Part shown: positions 54,388 to 63,891 of the stretch, one piece after another
Layout of the letters: each line of letters begins with the position of its first letter
How positions within the stretch are numbered: position 1 is the first letter of the stretch
Source: Anaerovirgula multivorans
Lineage (GTDB): Bacteria > Bacillota > Clostridia > Peptostreptococcales > Natronincolaceae
Direction of reading: 5' to 3'
DNA: 64,000 bases
NCBI RefSeq assembly: GCF_900188145.1
Contig: NZ_FZOJ01000005.1
Location: forward strand, 1 to 64,000
Notes under the pieces: model-generated
Told to the model about the DNA's origin: nothing
Seen by the model: the letters and a program-made list of their open reading frames with translations, nothing else
Databases searched by the model: none
Position numbers and translations under genes: made by a program

Positions 54388-57300
54388 ATGAAGAGGTCAT
54401 TAGCATTTAAATATATTGCATTTACATTAATGTTGTTAATCCTTTTTAATGTACAAGTATTCGCTGTTGATAATACTGATGCTGGTTACAGCATAGACAA
54501 TACAAGTGATACAATGTCTACTGTTTCAGAGACAGTATATGGAGTAGAGGATGATAACAATTTTACTTACAGCATAAGTACTATGAGCACTGCAACGTCT
54601 ACTGTGTCAGAAATTGTATATCAAGTAAAGGCTTATTACAAAAATAACAAACCCACTTTAGACAATTGGGAAGAAATTGTGTCTTTAAAGCTAGCAGGTG
54701 AGGATTTTAAAGCATCCTCATGGGATTTGACCAGTTGGGATCAGAATAGCCTTGACACAGATTCGCCAGCAACTGCCTATGCTGGGAGAATTTTGGCCCT
54801 CATAGCCCTTGGAGAAGCGCCTAGCAACTATCACGGCAGAAATCTTCTCCAAGAGTTAACCATCAAACAACAGCAGAACGGATCCTTTGGAGGTTCTATC
54901 AACAATACCGTTTGGGCAATCATTGCTTTGGATGAAGCAGGGGTCAGCTATAACAAAGAAAAGGCTGTAGAATATTTAATGAGCCAAAAGAAATCTGACG
55001 GGGGATTTGCACTATCTGGTACCTCTGGAGACCCTGATATAACAGGAGAAGCTCTTTTGGCTTTAAGTAAACATAGAGATAAAGCTGGAGTAAGTAATGT
55101 AATCCATGGTGCGATAGAATTTTTAAAGAATGTTCAACTAGAATCCGCAGGCTTTACATCCTGGGGAAGTGAAAATTCACAGAGTAGTGCCAGAGTCATT
55201 ACTGGTCTATTAGCTGTGGGAGAGAATATACTAGATGTAGAATGGCAGAAGGAAGGTAAAACCATTATTGATGCATTAGCAGCCTATCTGCTTCCTAACA
55301 ACTCTTTCAAATTTTCATCTAGTGGGAACACCAATGCTATGGCTACGAGACAGGCTCTTAGGGCATTGGCAGAATTAGAGCATGCTGGATATGGAGACTA
55401 TAAGCCTGGAAGTGGATCAGGAGGTACTCCAAGTGAGCCGGAAAAGGCTACAGTACGGGTAAGAGTAGAGGGTCTGGAAAGTAGCCTTGCTGATGAAACA
55501 GTAATAATAGAAGGAACGGCTTTTGATGCTCTAATAGAAGCGGTTGGCAGTGAAAATGTAGTAGCTCCCGGAGGGCTTATAAACAGCATTAAAGGGGAAA
55601 GTGGACAGTCTATAGAAGATGAAGGTATAAGCACTTACTGGATGTATTATGTCATTAGAGATGGAGAAATAGAACAAGAGTCCTTCAATCAAGGAGCAAG
55701 CAATTATCATGTTGAAAATGGTGACGTGATAGTATTTTACATAGGAGCATTGGATGATAGTTGGAATAGTAAAACCTATTTTCCAGTGGTAACTGTATCT
55801 CCAGCTTCACCGACAGTAGGGCAGTCGGTAACAATCAATATAAGTGAGAAAAAATACACCTGGTCAGGGTTGCAGGACTTGACTAGTGAGGAAAGAGCTG
55901 TAATAGGAGACTATACAGTAAAGATAGGAGAAATTGAGCACAAAAGCCATGGAGGGCAAGTAACAATACCTAATGTAGCTGAAGGTACCTTGCAGTATAC
56001 TATACGAAACCAAAGTGATGTTGGTTATCCTAATGTAGTTACTTACAAGGAAAGCATTAACGTGAGTAGCGGTAGCAATGGAGGTGGAGATCCAACGTCA
56101 CCTGACGAAATAGAGGTCTCTGTTGAGATCATTGGTAAAAACAATCAAACCCATTTTTCACGCAGCCAGATCACCCTACCAAAGAATAAAGCCAATGTTT
56201 TTGAAGCCTTAAAGGCTACAGGGGTTTCCTATAAAACAAGAGATAATAATTCCTATGTTTATGAAATCGCAGGGGAAAGAGAAGATTTAACAGGAACAGC
56301 AGGATGGAAGTACAAGGTGGGCTCTAGCATACCGGGAGGACCAGCAATTGACTATACTTTAAAGGATGGGGATTCCATATTATGGTTTTGGGCTGGAGAT
56401 TACACCTCAACTTCTCCGGGAGGCGGAGCCATATCACCGCAGGAAGAACAAGCAGTGATGAAAGAAATACAAGAATCTATAGCGGATGCTATAAAGAAGC
56501 TGGAAGAAGCTTTCAAAAGTTTCGTTAAAGGCGTTGCCGCTGAAGAATTTGAGGGTTCAAGTATTGTTATAGGCAAGGATAACTCTATGACGGAAAGCCA
56601 AAAAAAGGCATTGCAAAGTCTGCTGGAAGAAAATATTGTATCTATCCAACAAAAAGTTGAGATAGGAAAAGAGAGTATTGTGACGGATTTGCAAAACGAA
56701 GTCATCTTAAAAATAGTCAAAGATGTTCTAAACAAAGAAGTGGAAATTACCATTGAAGAACTGGAAATGGATGAAAACATTCTTTTGCCAGAAACACATG
56801 AATTCTTGTCTTCCATTTATGAATTTGGCCCTAAAGGAACAGTATTCAATAAGCCGGTTTACCTATCGATCCGCACAGCGATTCCAGATGGAGTAAACCA
56901 TGAGGATATCCTTTTAGCTTGGTATAACGAAGAAAAAGGGCAGTGGGTGATCTTGCCAACAGTCGTTGATTCTTCAACGGGCACTGTTACAGGATCGGTT
57001 GAGCATTTTACCAAGTTTTCTGTACTGGTAAGAAAAAGTCCTGCAGAAGAACTACAAGAAGAAGAAGCCTCTATACAAATACAGTTTGAAGATGTAGATG
57101 AAGTAAATTACCCTTGGGCAGTAAAAGAAATCAGTGATCTGGCAGAGAAAGGGATTATAAAAGGTGTTGGCAATAACAGATTTGCCCCAGCTAGAGAAGT
57201 GAATAGAGCTGAGTTTGCTACGCTATTAGTGAAGGTGCTAGACATAGATTATACAAAAGAATACCAAGGAAGATTTCAGGATGTAAGCGAAGAAGATTGG

Positions 57301-57615
57301 TATGCAGTATATGTAGAGGCTGCGGCAGAGATGGGAATTATTACTGGCTTAACAGAGCATAGCTTTGCTCCTTATGATAAGCTTACAAGGAAGCAAGCAG
57401 CAGTGATGATAGCAAAGATTTTAGAGGAGAAGGAAGCCATAACACCAATAGAATTGAAGGATGCTTCCGAAATATCTCCTTGGGCTTTAGATAAGGTGGT
57501 ACAGGTTATGGATCATGATATCTTTAAGGGATTCCCTGATGAAACCTTTGGACCAAAGGAATATGTAACGAGAGCACAAAGTGCTGTTTTAATCCATAAG
57601 CTTTTAATGGAGTAA
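54388..57615 (+). CDS. S-layer-anchored transcobalamin-like protein with alpha/alpha-barrel, two DUF4430 and SLH domains
   Basis: A 1075-residue secreted protein. A signal peptide (residues 1-27) is followed by a linker and a prenyltransferase/squalene-cyclase-like alpha/alpha-barrel (about 110-335; LTIKQQQNGSFGGSINNTVW and YLMSQKKSDGGFA repeats). Two DUF4430 (transcobalamin-like C-terminal) domains lie at about 353-453 and 574-668. A helical region follows, then SLH repeats (about 900-1075; WAVKEISDLAEKGIIKGVGN and others). Intrinsic factor and transcobalamin have an alpha/alpha-barrel plus such a beta-domain. With the riboswitch upstream and an ECF transporter downstream, capture of B12 at the cell wall is a strong inference. 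Confidence 0.8.
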   Translation: MKRSLAFKYIAFTLMLLILFNVQVFAVDNTDAGYSIDNTSDTMSTVSETVYGVEDDNNFTYSISTMSTATSTVSEIVYQVKAYYKNNKPTLDNWEEIVSLKLAGEDFKASSWDLTSWDQNSLDTDSPATAYAGRILALIALGEAPSNYHGRNLLQELTIKQQQNGSFGGSINNTVWAIIALDEAGVSYNKEKAVEYLMSQKKSDGGFALSGTSGDPDITGEALLALSKHRDKAGVSNVIHGAIEFLKNVQLESAGFTSWGSENSQSSARVITGLLAVGENILDVEWQKEGKTIIDALAAYLLPNNSFKFSSSGNTNAMATRQALRALAELEHAGYGDYKPGSGSGGTPSEPEKATVRVRVEGLESSLADETVIIEGTAFDALIEAVGSENVVAPGGLINSIKGESGQSIEDEGISTYWMYYVIRDGEIEQESFNQGASNYHVENGDVIVFYIGALDDSWNSKTYFPVVTVSPASPTVGQSVTINISEKKYTWSGLQDLTSEERAVIGDYTVKIGEIEHKSHGGQVTIPNVAEGTLQYTIRNQSDVGYPNVVTYKESINVSSGSNGGGDPTSPDEIEVSVEIIGKNNQTHFSRSQITLPKNKANVFEALKATGVSYKTRDNNSYVYEIAGEREDLTGTAGWKYKVGSSIPGGPAIDYTLKDGDSILWFWAGDYTSTSPGGGAISPQEEQAVMKEIQESIADAIKKLEEAFKSFVKGVAAEEFEGSSIVIGKDNSMTESQKKALQSLLEENIVSIQQKVEIGKESIVTDLQNEVILKIVKDVLNKEVEITIEELEMDENILLPETHEFLSSIYEFGPKGTVFNKPVYLSIRTAIPDGVNHEDILLAWYNEEKGQWVILPTVVDSSTGTVTGSVEHFTKFSVLVRKSPAEELQEEEASIQIQFEDVDEVNYPWAVKEISDLAEKGIIKGVGNNRFAPAREVNRAEFATLLVKVLDIDYTKEYQGRFQDVSEEDWYAVYVEAAAEMGIITGLTEHSFAPYDKLTRKQAAVMIAKILEEKEAITPIELKDASEISPWALDKVVQVMDHDIFKGFPDETFGPKEYVTRAQSAVLIHKLLME

Positions 57616-57646
57616 TCAGCCATCTTTTAGTTAAGGAGATATTGAT

Positions 57647-58597
57647 ATGGAGAAATTAAAAAGAATTTTGGTTGTTGTACTGATGGTGATGGTGTTGATG
57701 TCAGGAGGGTGCAGCAGCCCCCCTGACATCAACACAGGAGAAGTAAATTTACTGATAACAAGAGACTTCGGAGAGGACGATATTTTTGCTAAAGATATCA
57801 AACTAGATACGCAAACCTCCGTCATGGAGCTTTTAAACCAGCACCTTGATATTGAAACAGAGTATGGTGGGGGCTTTGTTAATGCCATCAACGGACTTAC
57901 ATCAGGATATACCAACACCATAGAAAAGGAGAAGTCAGATTGGTTTTACTTTATCAATGGGATTATGACAAATGTTGGTGCAACGGAATATTTTCCAACC
58001 AGCAGGGACAGTATATGGTGGGATTATCATTCATGGGGAGATATTCCCTTTACGCCTGCAGTGATTGGGGCATTTCCTCAACCTTTTGTTAATGGCTATC
58101 AAGGAAAAAATCCTGGGACTCTTATTTTAGTAGGAGAGGGCTGTGAAGAATGGGGAGCTTCTTTAAGAGATTATCTGAAGAAAGCAGGGGTAGCAGATAT
58201 AGAGGTAGCAGACTACCAAGAAGGGTTAGCTGCTGATAGAGAAAAGATTACCATCGTTCTTGCTTTATGGGAAGAGCTTTCAGAGAGCAACTTCTGGAAG
58301 GGTGTACAGAACCACAGAGATAAAACTGGTTGGTTCGCTGAGCTAGATACAGATGCTTTCTATTCACTAAATGAAAAAGCTGAACGACAAAATGCTTATG
58401 ATGAAGGTGTGGGTGCCATTCTATCTACTGGAATGGGAATGGGAGATGATACTCCCCTTTGGCTTTTGACAGGGGTAGATAGGAAAGGCCTTGCCAGTAC
58501 AGTTGAGGTCTTGCTTGATCATGAGGACAGGATATCAAAGAAATTTGGTATTTTAGTTACTGAATCAGAAGTCATAGGTTTGCCAGTACAACAATGA
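57647..58597 (+). CDS. DUF4430 (transcobalamin-like) lipoprotein
   Basis: A 316-residue lipoprotein (lipobox SGGC). Residues 25-130 are a DUF4430 domain (SVMELLNQHLDIETEYGGGF, then WFYFINGIMTNVGATEYF and SIWWDYHSWG). The second half is an alpha/beta fold (GTLILVGEGCEEWGASLRDY, and a middle GAILSTGMGMGDDTPLWLLTG) that I cannot name. It would sit on the membrane between the S-layer protein and the ECF importer and pass on the corrinoid. The codons of its lipobox are part of a strong DNA palindrome (57694-57733). Confidence 0.75.
   Translation: MEKLKRILVVVLMVMVLMSGGCSSPPDINTGEVNLLITRDFGEDDIFAKDIKLDTQTSVMELLNQHLDIETEYGGGFVNAINGLTSGYTNTIEKEKSDWFYFINGIMTNVGATEYFPTSRDSIWWDYHSWGDIPFTPAVIGAFPQPFVNGYQGKNPGTLILVGEGCEEWGASLRDYLKKAGVADIEVADYQEGLAADREKITIVLALWEELSESNFWKGVQNHRDKTGWFAELDTDAFYSLNEKAERQNAYDEGVGAILSTGMGMGDDTPLWLLTGVDRKGLASTVEVLLDHEDRISKKFGILVTESEVIGLPVQQ
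57694..57733 (+). repeat. Strong hairpin within the lipoprotein signal region
   Basis: GTTGATGTCAGGAGGG and CCCCCCTGACATCAAC pair in 15 of 16 positions around an 8-base loop, about 50 bases into the coding sequence. It is GC-rich against the AT-rich surroundings and could slow ribosomes or tune the level of the lipoprotein. Confidence 0.6.
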
Positions 58598-58610
58598 TGG
58601 AGGCTGAACT

Positions 58611-59531
58611 ATGTATGTTTTTGAAAGAAAGGAAATTTTTTTTCAAACCCTGCATCCAGTGACACTGCTGCTATATATACTCATAATGATGATAGGTACT
58701 ATTCTTACCACCAACCCTTTTATTCTTATGGGTTTTATGACTGCCGTTGTTTTTGCATTAATTGTCGCTAAAAGCTTTAAAACTTGGATAAGAAGCTTAA
58801 GGATGTATGGTTATATGGTGATCATGTTGATGACGATTAATCTCTTTATCAACAATATGGGGGCTACAGTACTATGGGTAGGTCCTGTTGTTCCTGTTTT
58901 TGGGAGGATAAGCATATCACTAGAGGCTATTATATTTGGTTTAGTGATGGGACTAAGGCTATTCATCATTTATTCCCTTTTTATCTTTTATAACAGGGTC
59001 ATGGATCCCGATAAGGCGCTTTCTGTGTTTTCAAAGGTGTTTCCTAAATCGGCGCTGCTGGTGGCATTAACAACAAAGACCATCCCCTATATGAGCCAGC
59101 AATTACAAAGTGCATCTGAAATACAGCAGTGCAGAGGGCTTCAGTATTATACCGGGAATCATATAAGTAGAATAAAAAACAGATTACCCTTAATCAAAGT
59201 ATTGCTGTTTTCTTCTTTAGAGGATAGCTTCAACCTAGGAGAAAGCATGCAGGCCAGAGCTTATGGCAGTGGGCCTCGCAGCTGTTACTATCCATTGTCC
59301 TTTGGGGGTAGAGATATTTTAGTATCATTTAGCAGTACGATGGCTTTATTAGCACTTGTATGGTCTAGAATGCTTGGGTGGACAGAGATTACTTTCTATC
59401 CGAAACTAGGAACATCCTTAACTTCAAAGCAACACCTATATATGATCATCGTTATTGGAATATTTATGATTTTGCCAGTGCTTGTGGCATGGGGGTGGGA
59501 AAAATGGGACTATTTGAAATTAAAAATCTAA
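58611..59531 (+). CDS. ECF transporter transmembrane subunit EcfT (CbiQ family)
   Basis: A 306-residue membrane protein with around six helices. It has the EcfT coupling motifs with a basic Ala-Arg-Gly pattern (ASEIQQCRGLQY and QARAYGSGPRS), typical of CbiQ-type T components that touch the ATPases. It begins 13 bases after the lipoprotein and overlaps the start of the ATPase gene. Confidence 0.85.
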   Translation: MYVFERKEIFFQTLHPVTLLLYILIMMIGTILTTNPFILMGFMTAVVFALIVAKSFKTWIRSLRMYGYMVIMLMTINLFINNMGATVLWVGPVVPVFGRISISLEAIIFGLVMGLRLFIIYSLFIFYNRVMDPDKALSVFSKVFPKSALLVALTTKTIPYMSQQLQSASEIQQCRGLQYYTGNHISRIKNRLPLIKVLLFSSLEDSFNLGESMQARAYGSGPRSCYYPLSFGGRDILVSFSSTMALLALVWSRMLGWTEITFYPKLGTSLTSKQHLYMIIVIGIFMILPVLVAWGWEKWDYLKLKI

Positions 59532-61177
59532 CATATTTTTATCCGGACAGAGAAAAACCTGCCTTAGATAAAGTGAACCTTCAAGTAGAGGAGGGGGAAT
59601 TTATTTTTCTCATTGGAGCTTCTGGCTGTGGCAAATCCTCATTACTGCGGGCGATGGCAGGTTTGCTACCAGACTATTATGGGGGCAAAATAGGAGGAGG
59701 GGTACATTATTCTGGATCTTCTTTGGGGAAATGGGATAAAAATCAGCTTGCAAGAGAAGTGGGTATGATTTTTCAAGATCCCGAAAAACAAATTGTTATG
59801 ACAGGAGTAAAGCAAGAGATTGCTTTTGGGCTTGAAAATATCAATATACCTTATCAGGAAATGCGCCGAAGGATTGCAGAAGTACTTGCCCTATTTGGAA
59901 TATCCTCATTGAAGGATGAAAACACCTTTCACCTGTCAGGAGGTCAAAAGCAAAAGGTAGTGTTGGCCTCTGTACTGGCAATGCATCCAAAGGTTCTATT
60001 ATTAGATGAACCAACCTCTCAACTAGATCCCCTTGCTGCGCAAGAGTTTCTAAACTATGTTCAGAGACTCAACATGGAGTGGGGATTGACGGTGATTCTT
60101 GTGGAGCAAAGAATTGATAGATGCTTCCATTTAGCGGATCGAATCATTTTTATGGAGGATGGAAAAGTTTTACATAGTGAAACTCCAAGAAAAACGGTGG
60201 AATGGGCAGCAGAAAAGCATCCTCAATATATTCCTCCTGTTTCACAGTTTTTTTCAAAGTGGAGGAGAGAGAATATTCCCCTTACTATCAAGGAGGGCAG
60301 AGCTGTATTGAATGGGATGGCAGTTAAAGAATGGATCAATCCTTATAAGGAGGAGAGGAATTCTATTGAAGCTACAGGAAATGCAATAGAAATATTGAAG
60401 CTTTCTAATGTATATACTACCTACAATAAAAAGGATTTTGTCTTAAAGAAAGTCAACCTTCACCTTTGGAAAAATAGCATTACGGTGATTTTAGGAGAAA
60501 ATGGTGCAGGAAAATCTACCCTTTTAAAAACAATTGTCGGGCTTTTGAAGTCTGTCAAGGGAAAAATAGAATATAGAGGAAAAGACATAACCCATCTTAA
60601 GCCTGAAAAGATAGCAGCACATATAGGCTACTTATCCCAGAACCCTAATGATTATTTGTTTCATGATACGGTAGAAGAAGAAATCTTCTTTAACCTGAAG
60701 GTAAGAGGGGAAAAAGATGATAAAAGAGTGGAGAAAATTTTAGATTTATTGAAGCTGAAGGATAAAAGAAAAATGAATCCAAGAGATCTTTCTGGAGGAG
60801 AAAGACAACGGGTTGCTCTGGGGACTGTTTTGGTCACAAATCCAGAGATTTTATTGCTGGATGAACCTACTAGAGGGTTGGATGTGGTGCTAAAAGATGA
60901 GCTAGGAGAGACTTTACAGGTGATCAAGCATCAAGGAACCAGTATATTGATGGTTACCCATGATGTAGAATTTGCGGCAGAAATCAGTGATAGTGTCATG
61001 ATTATGGCAGAGGGAGAAATCATAGCAGATGGCAAGAAAAGAGAGGTGCTGGCAAACTCTTTATATTACGCACCTCAAATAAATCGCTTGTTTAAAGGAA
61101 TTAATGATCAGGTCCTAAATATAGAGGAATCTATACAAGTTATTAACAAAATCATAGAGCAAGCAGCTATAGGATAA
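59504..61177 (+). CDS. ECF transporter duplex ATPase (two fused EcfA-type ABC domains)
   Basis: A 557-residue protein from ATG 59504, overlapping ecfT; the frame is open from 59378. It has two ABC domains: Walker A GASGCGKSSLL and GENGAGKSTLL, signatures FHLSGGQKQKV and DLSGGERQRVA, Walker B VLLLDEPTSQL and ILLLDEPTRGL. Fusion of the two ATPases is typical of dedicated (group I) ECF modules such as those for thiamine precursors or cobalamin. Confidence 0.88.
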   Translation: MGLFEIKNLTYFYPDREKPALDKVNLQVEEGEFIFLIGASGCGKSSLLRAMAGLLPDYYGGKIGGGVHYSGSSLGKWDKNQLAREVGMIFQDPEKQIVMTGVKQEIAFGLENINIPYQEMRRRIAEVLALFGISSLKDENTFHLSGGQKQKVVLASVLAMHPKVLLLDEPTSQLDPLAAQEFLNYVQRLNMEWGLTVILVEQRIDRCFHLADRIIFMEDGKVLHSETPRKTVEWAAEKHPQYIPPVSQFFSKWRRENIPLTIKEGRAVLNGMAVKEWINPYKEERNSIEATGNAIEILKLSNVYTTYNKKDFVLKKVNLHLWKNSITVILGENGAGKSTLLKTIVGLLKSVKGKIEYRGKDITHLKPEKIAAHIGYLSQNPNDYLFHDTVEEEIFFNLKVRGEKDDKRVEKILDLLKLKDKRKMNPRDLSGGERQRVALGTVLVTNPEILLLDEPTRGLDVVLKDELGETLQVIKHQGTSILMVTHDVEFAAEISDSVMIMAEGEIIADGKKREVLANSLYYAPQINRLFKGINDQVLNIEESIQVINKIIEQAAIG

Positions 61178-61210
61178 GGATATCCATTCGAAAGTGAGAG
61201 GTGATGAAAA

Positions 61211-61849
61211 ATGCTAAGTACCCATTGGTCATTGTTTAGTCTAGTGATTGTTTCTGCATCTTTAGTAATTATTTATTTATGGTATGACAGAAAAGCTGGT
61301 TCAACAAAGGAGATTGCTCTTATTGCAACGCTAGCAGCTTTTGCAGGACTCAGTAGAGTACCCTTTGCAGCCATTCCCAGTCTTCAACCTACTACCTTTT
61401 TAGTGTTGATCAGTGGTTATGTATTTGGTGCAGGACCTGGTTTTATGGTAGGGTCTCTAGCTGCCTTTGTTTCCAATCTTTTTTTAGGGCATGGCCCCTG
61501 GACTCCTTGGCAGATGATGGCATGGGGTTTAGTCGGTCTCAGTGGAGGTATACTTGGTAGATGGAAATGGAAGTATGCAAACCTATCTCTTCTTATTCTA
61601 TCCTTCATGTGGGGTTTATTCTTTGGATGGATTTTAAATATCTGGCATTGGCTTACCTTTGTATATCCCCTTACATTAAAATCCTTCATAGCTGTACAGC
61701 TTACAAGTATATGGTTTGACTTGATACATGCTTCGGGGAATGTATTCTTTATGTATTTTTTAGGTGCTGATTTAATAAAAATTCTTCATAGATTTAAAAG
61801 AAGGTTGACGGTAAGTTCTTTATCCGTACAAGAATTAGAGAGGAGTTGA
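61211..61849 (+). CDS. ECF transporter substrate-binding (S) component, predicted B12-specific
   Basis: A 212-residue protein with six membrane helices and the S-component loop LAAFAGLSRVPFAAIPSLQP, GYVFGAGPGFMVGSLAAFVS and PWTPWQMMAWGL. The last fits CbrT-type or other corrinoid S components. Its specificity is inferred from riboswitch control and partners. It is followed directly by another SLH protein gene. Confidence 0.75.
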   Translation: MLSTHWSLFSLVIVSASLVIIYLWYDRKAGSTKEIALIATLAAFAGLSRVPFAAIPSLQPTTFLVLISGYVFGAGPGFMVGSLAAFVSNLFLGHGPWTPWQMMAWGLVGLSGGILGRWKWKYANLSLLILSFMWGLFFGWILNIWHWLTFVYPLTLKSFIAVQLTSIWFDLIHASGNVFFMYFLGADLIKILHRFKRRLTVSSLSVQELERS

Positions 61850-61854
61850 TATTG

Positions 61855-63282
61855 GTGAAAAAAAGAATAGCATTTCTTTTATCCCTTGTTTTAACAATGA
61901 CAGTCTGTTTACAAGCTGCTGCAACAAGCAATCTCAACAGTACCATTAGCTATCTTGAAAAAAATATTGGCAGCAACAGCTATGATGGTATGCTTGATTG
62001 GCCGATTTTAGGGCTTGCTGCTATGAGTAAAAATGTTTCTTCTTTTATCAATAAAAGAGAAAATCAAATACGTAAGGGAGAACTATTTACCGCAGATAGA
62101 AGCACTGATTATCAGAGAAGTATTGTTGGAGCAGTAGCTGCAGGAAAGGATCCAAGGAGCTTTGGTGGGTACAATCTTGTGAACGAAGTTAAAACATCAC
62201 AGCTTGCCAACGGGAAATTTGGGGATTCAATTGCTAAGGGTGGCAGCAATTTAGTCAATGCCCATGTATGGGGCATTATTTCTCTATACACAGCAGGCGA
62301 AACCATACCTAACAGGGATAAGGCACTAAAATGGCTTGTTGATAACCAAAATGCTGATGGGGGCTTCAGTATTGATACCAGAGTAAAATCTTCAGATATT
62401 GATATGACTGGCATGGTATTAATAGCTTTTGGAGCTCTTGGAGAAACCAAGGACCATGCTGCTGTTAAAAAGGCTATACAGTACTTAAAAAATCAACAGG
62501 GAGATAAAGGAGACTTTACAGGTTGGGGTGGAAGCAGCTCTGAATCTCTTTCTCAAGTAATCCAAGGACTAATGATGCTGGGAATAGATCCAGGGGGTTC
62601 AGAATGGAGCAAGAAAGATGGCGATTTGGTAACTGCATTGCTTGCCTATAGGAAAAAGGATGGCTCCTTCAGTCATGCATTAAATGGAGATAGTAATACG
62701 ATGGCTACTTATCAAGCGTTAATAGCTTTAGGAGATTACTATCGAGGAGAGAGTATTTATAAAAAGCTTAGGAGAGAAAACCTACGGTTTAGTGATGTAC
62801 CTCAAAGTCATTTTGCAGCTTCTGCCATAAAAAAATTGGTAGCAGAAGGTGTTTTAAAAGGCTTCCCAGATGGAACTTTTCAACCCAATACTGCTGTAAA
62901 AAGGCAGGAATTTGCTACGATGATAGCATTATCTATGAACAAAAACAAATCCTTTAGTGCTGTTACTCGAAATTTCAAGGATGTTCCCACCTCTCATTGG
63001 GCAAATCCTTATATTAAAGCAGTATCAGACCAAGGTCTAATGAAGGGCAGAAGCTCTGGAATGTTTGCCCCGGAAGAAACCATTACTGGAGCTGAGGTCA
63101 TGACGGCGCTTGTACATGCTTTAGGATTAGAGGGTAGTGCAAAACCAGCGAATGGAGAAGCCTGGTATGCTGGGTATATTCGTGTTGCCAGCAAAAAAGG
63201 TCTTCTTTATCCTAATTTTGATGCAACCAAACCTGCTACAAGAGCACAATGTGCCTATAGCTTAGAAGTGTTACTAAAATAA
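61855..63282 (+). CDS. Secreted alpha/alpha-barrel plus SLH protein (transcobalamin-like, short form)
   Basis: A 475-residue protein. I take GTG 61855 behind GAGGAG; TTG 61846 and 61852 are alternatives. A signal peptide (residues 1-23) precedes a squalene-cyclase-like alpha/alpha-barrel (about 30-300; LKWLVDNQNADGGFSID, KSSDIDMTG). Three SLH-type repeats follow (about 310-475; ASAIKKLVAEGVLKGFPDGT, FATMIALSM, SHWANPYIKAVSDQGLMKG). It resembles the first gene of the operon but lacks DUF4430 domains. Two barrel proteins in one operon could bind corrinoid from two sides together with DUF4430 domains. Confidence 0.75.
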   Translation: MKKRIAFLLSLVLTMTVCLQAAATSNLNSTISYLEKNIGSNSYDGMLDWPILGLAAMSKNVSSFINKRENQIRKGELFTADRSTDYQRSIVGAVAAGKDPRSFGGYNLVNEVKTSQLANGKFGDSIAKGGSNLVNAHVWGIISLYTAGETIPNRDKALKWLVDNQNADGGFSIDTRVKSSDIDMTGMVLIAFGALGETKDHAAVKKAIQYLKNQQGDKGDFTGWGGSSSESLSQVIQGLMMLGIDPGGSEWSKKDGDLVTALLAYRKKDGSFSHALNGDSNTMATYQALIALGDYYRGESIYKKLRRENLRFSDVPQSHFAASAIKKLVAEGVLKGFPDGTFQPNTAVKRQEFATMIALSMNKNKSFSAVTRNFKDVPTSHWANPYIKAVSDQGLMKGRSSGMFAPEETITGAEVMTALVHALGLEGSAKPANGEAWYAGYIRVASKKGLLYPNFDATKPATRAQCAYSLEVLLK

Positions 63283-63383
63283 TTATTTATGATGTTATTA
63301 ACACCTAAGGGATATTGGAGTTATATATTGATTAAAATTGAAAAATATGGTATTATAATGAAAATTGAATAAAATGATTTTTA

Positions 63384-63545
63384 TGGTTCTTTTAAAGAAA
63401 ATCCTTTAAAAGTTAAAAGGGAAGTTCGGTGAAAATCCGATGCGGTCCCGCCACTGTAATGCAGAGCAAACTATCGTATCCACTGTTGATAACAACGGGA
63501 AGGAGGTAGTTTTGCAGTGAAGCAAAGCCAGGAGACCTGCCATGA
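63384..63545 (+). ncRNA. Cobalamin riboswitch 2
   Basis: The core is clear: GGGAAGTTCGGTGAAAATCC, then GATGCGGTCCCGCCACTGTA, and at the 3' side AAGCCAGGAGACCTGCC. It precedes a terminator and the DUF2292 gene. Its own promoter is not clear; it may serve an operon that extends beyond the window. Confidence 0.92.
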
Positions 63546-63641
63546 AAATCCTCTACATTTCTCACGGGGATGAGAAGGAGAACATCAATTCATTTTTTAT
63601 TTAGTACAATTACACTTAAGAAATGATAGGAACTTGTATGC

Positions 63642-63680
63642 AAAACACCTTTCCTCTTCCCAAGGGGAAAGGTGTTTTTA
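63642..63680 (+). terminator. Expression platform terminator of riboswitch 2
   Basis: AAAACACCTTTCC and GGAAAGGTGTTTTT form a 13-bp stem with a T-run, 97 bases after the riboswitch core. It would stop transcription when cobalamin is bound. Confidence 0.8.
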
Positions 63681-63703
63681 ATTTTGGTAAAGGGGGGAGA
63701 GAG

Positions 63704-63868
63704 TTGAAAACTTCAATAGAGGAGGAAAACCTTCAAGAGAAAATGACAGAAAGAGAAAAGAATTTGATTGATTTGATTCGAAAAGTCGGGCATGGGGAGG
63801 TCAGGGTAATTATTCAAGACAGTTGTCCCATTCGAGTAGAAGACTTAAAGAAATCTATTAAACTGTAA
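63704..63868 (+). CDS. DUF2292 (YezD-type) small protein
   Basis: A 54-residue protein with a TTG start at 63704 behind AAGGGGGGAGA; the frame is open from 63623 in the terminator, which I reject as the start. EREKNLIDLIRKVGHGEVRV and IIQDSCPIRVEDLKKSIKL match DUF2292 proteins. These small proteins often occur near sulfur and metal-uptake genes; their function is unknown. Control by a cobalamin riboswitch suggests a link to cobalamin metabolism. Confidence 0.8.
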   Translation: MKTSIEEENLQEKMTEREKNLIDLIRKVGHGEVRVIIQDSCPIRVEDLKKSIKL

Positions 63869-63891
63869 AATTCAAAACATGTGCTGACTGG

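Noticed and set aside
54388..57615. Terpene or hopanoid cyclase
   Set aside because: The barrel lacks DXDD-type catalytic motifs and is in a secreted SLH protein under cobalamin control.
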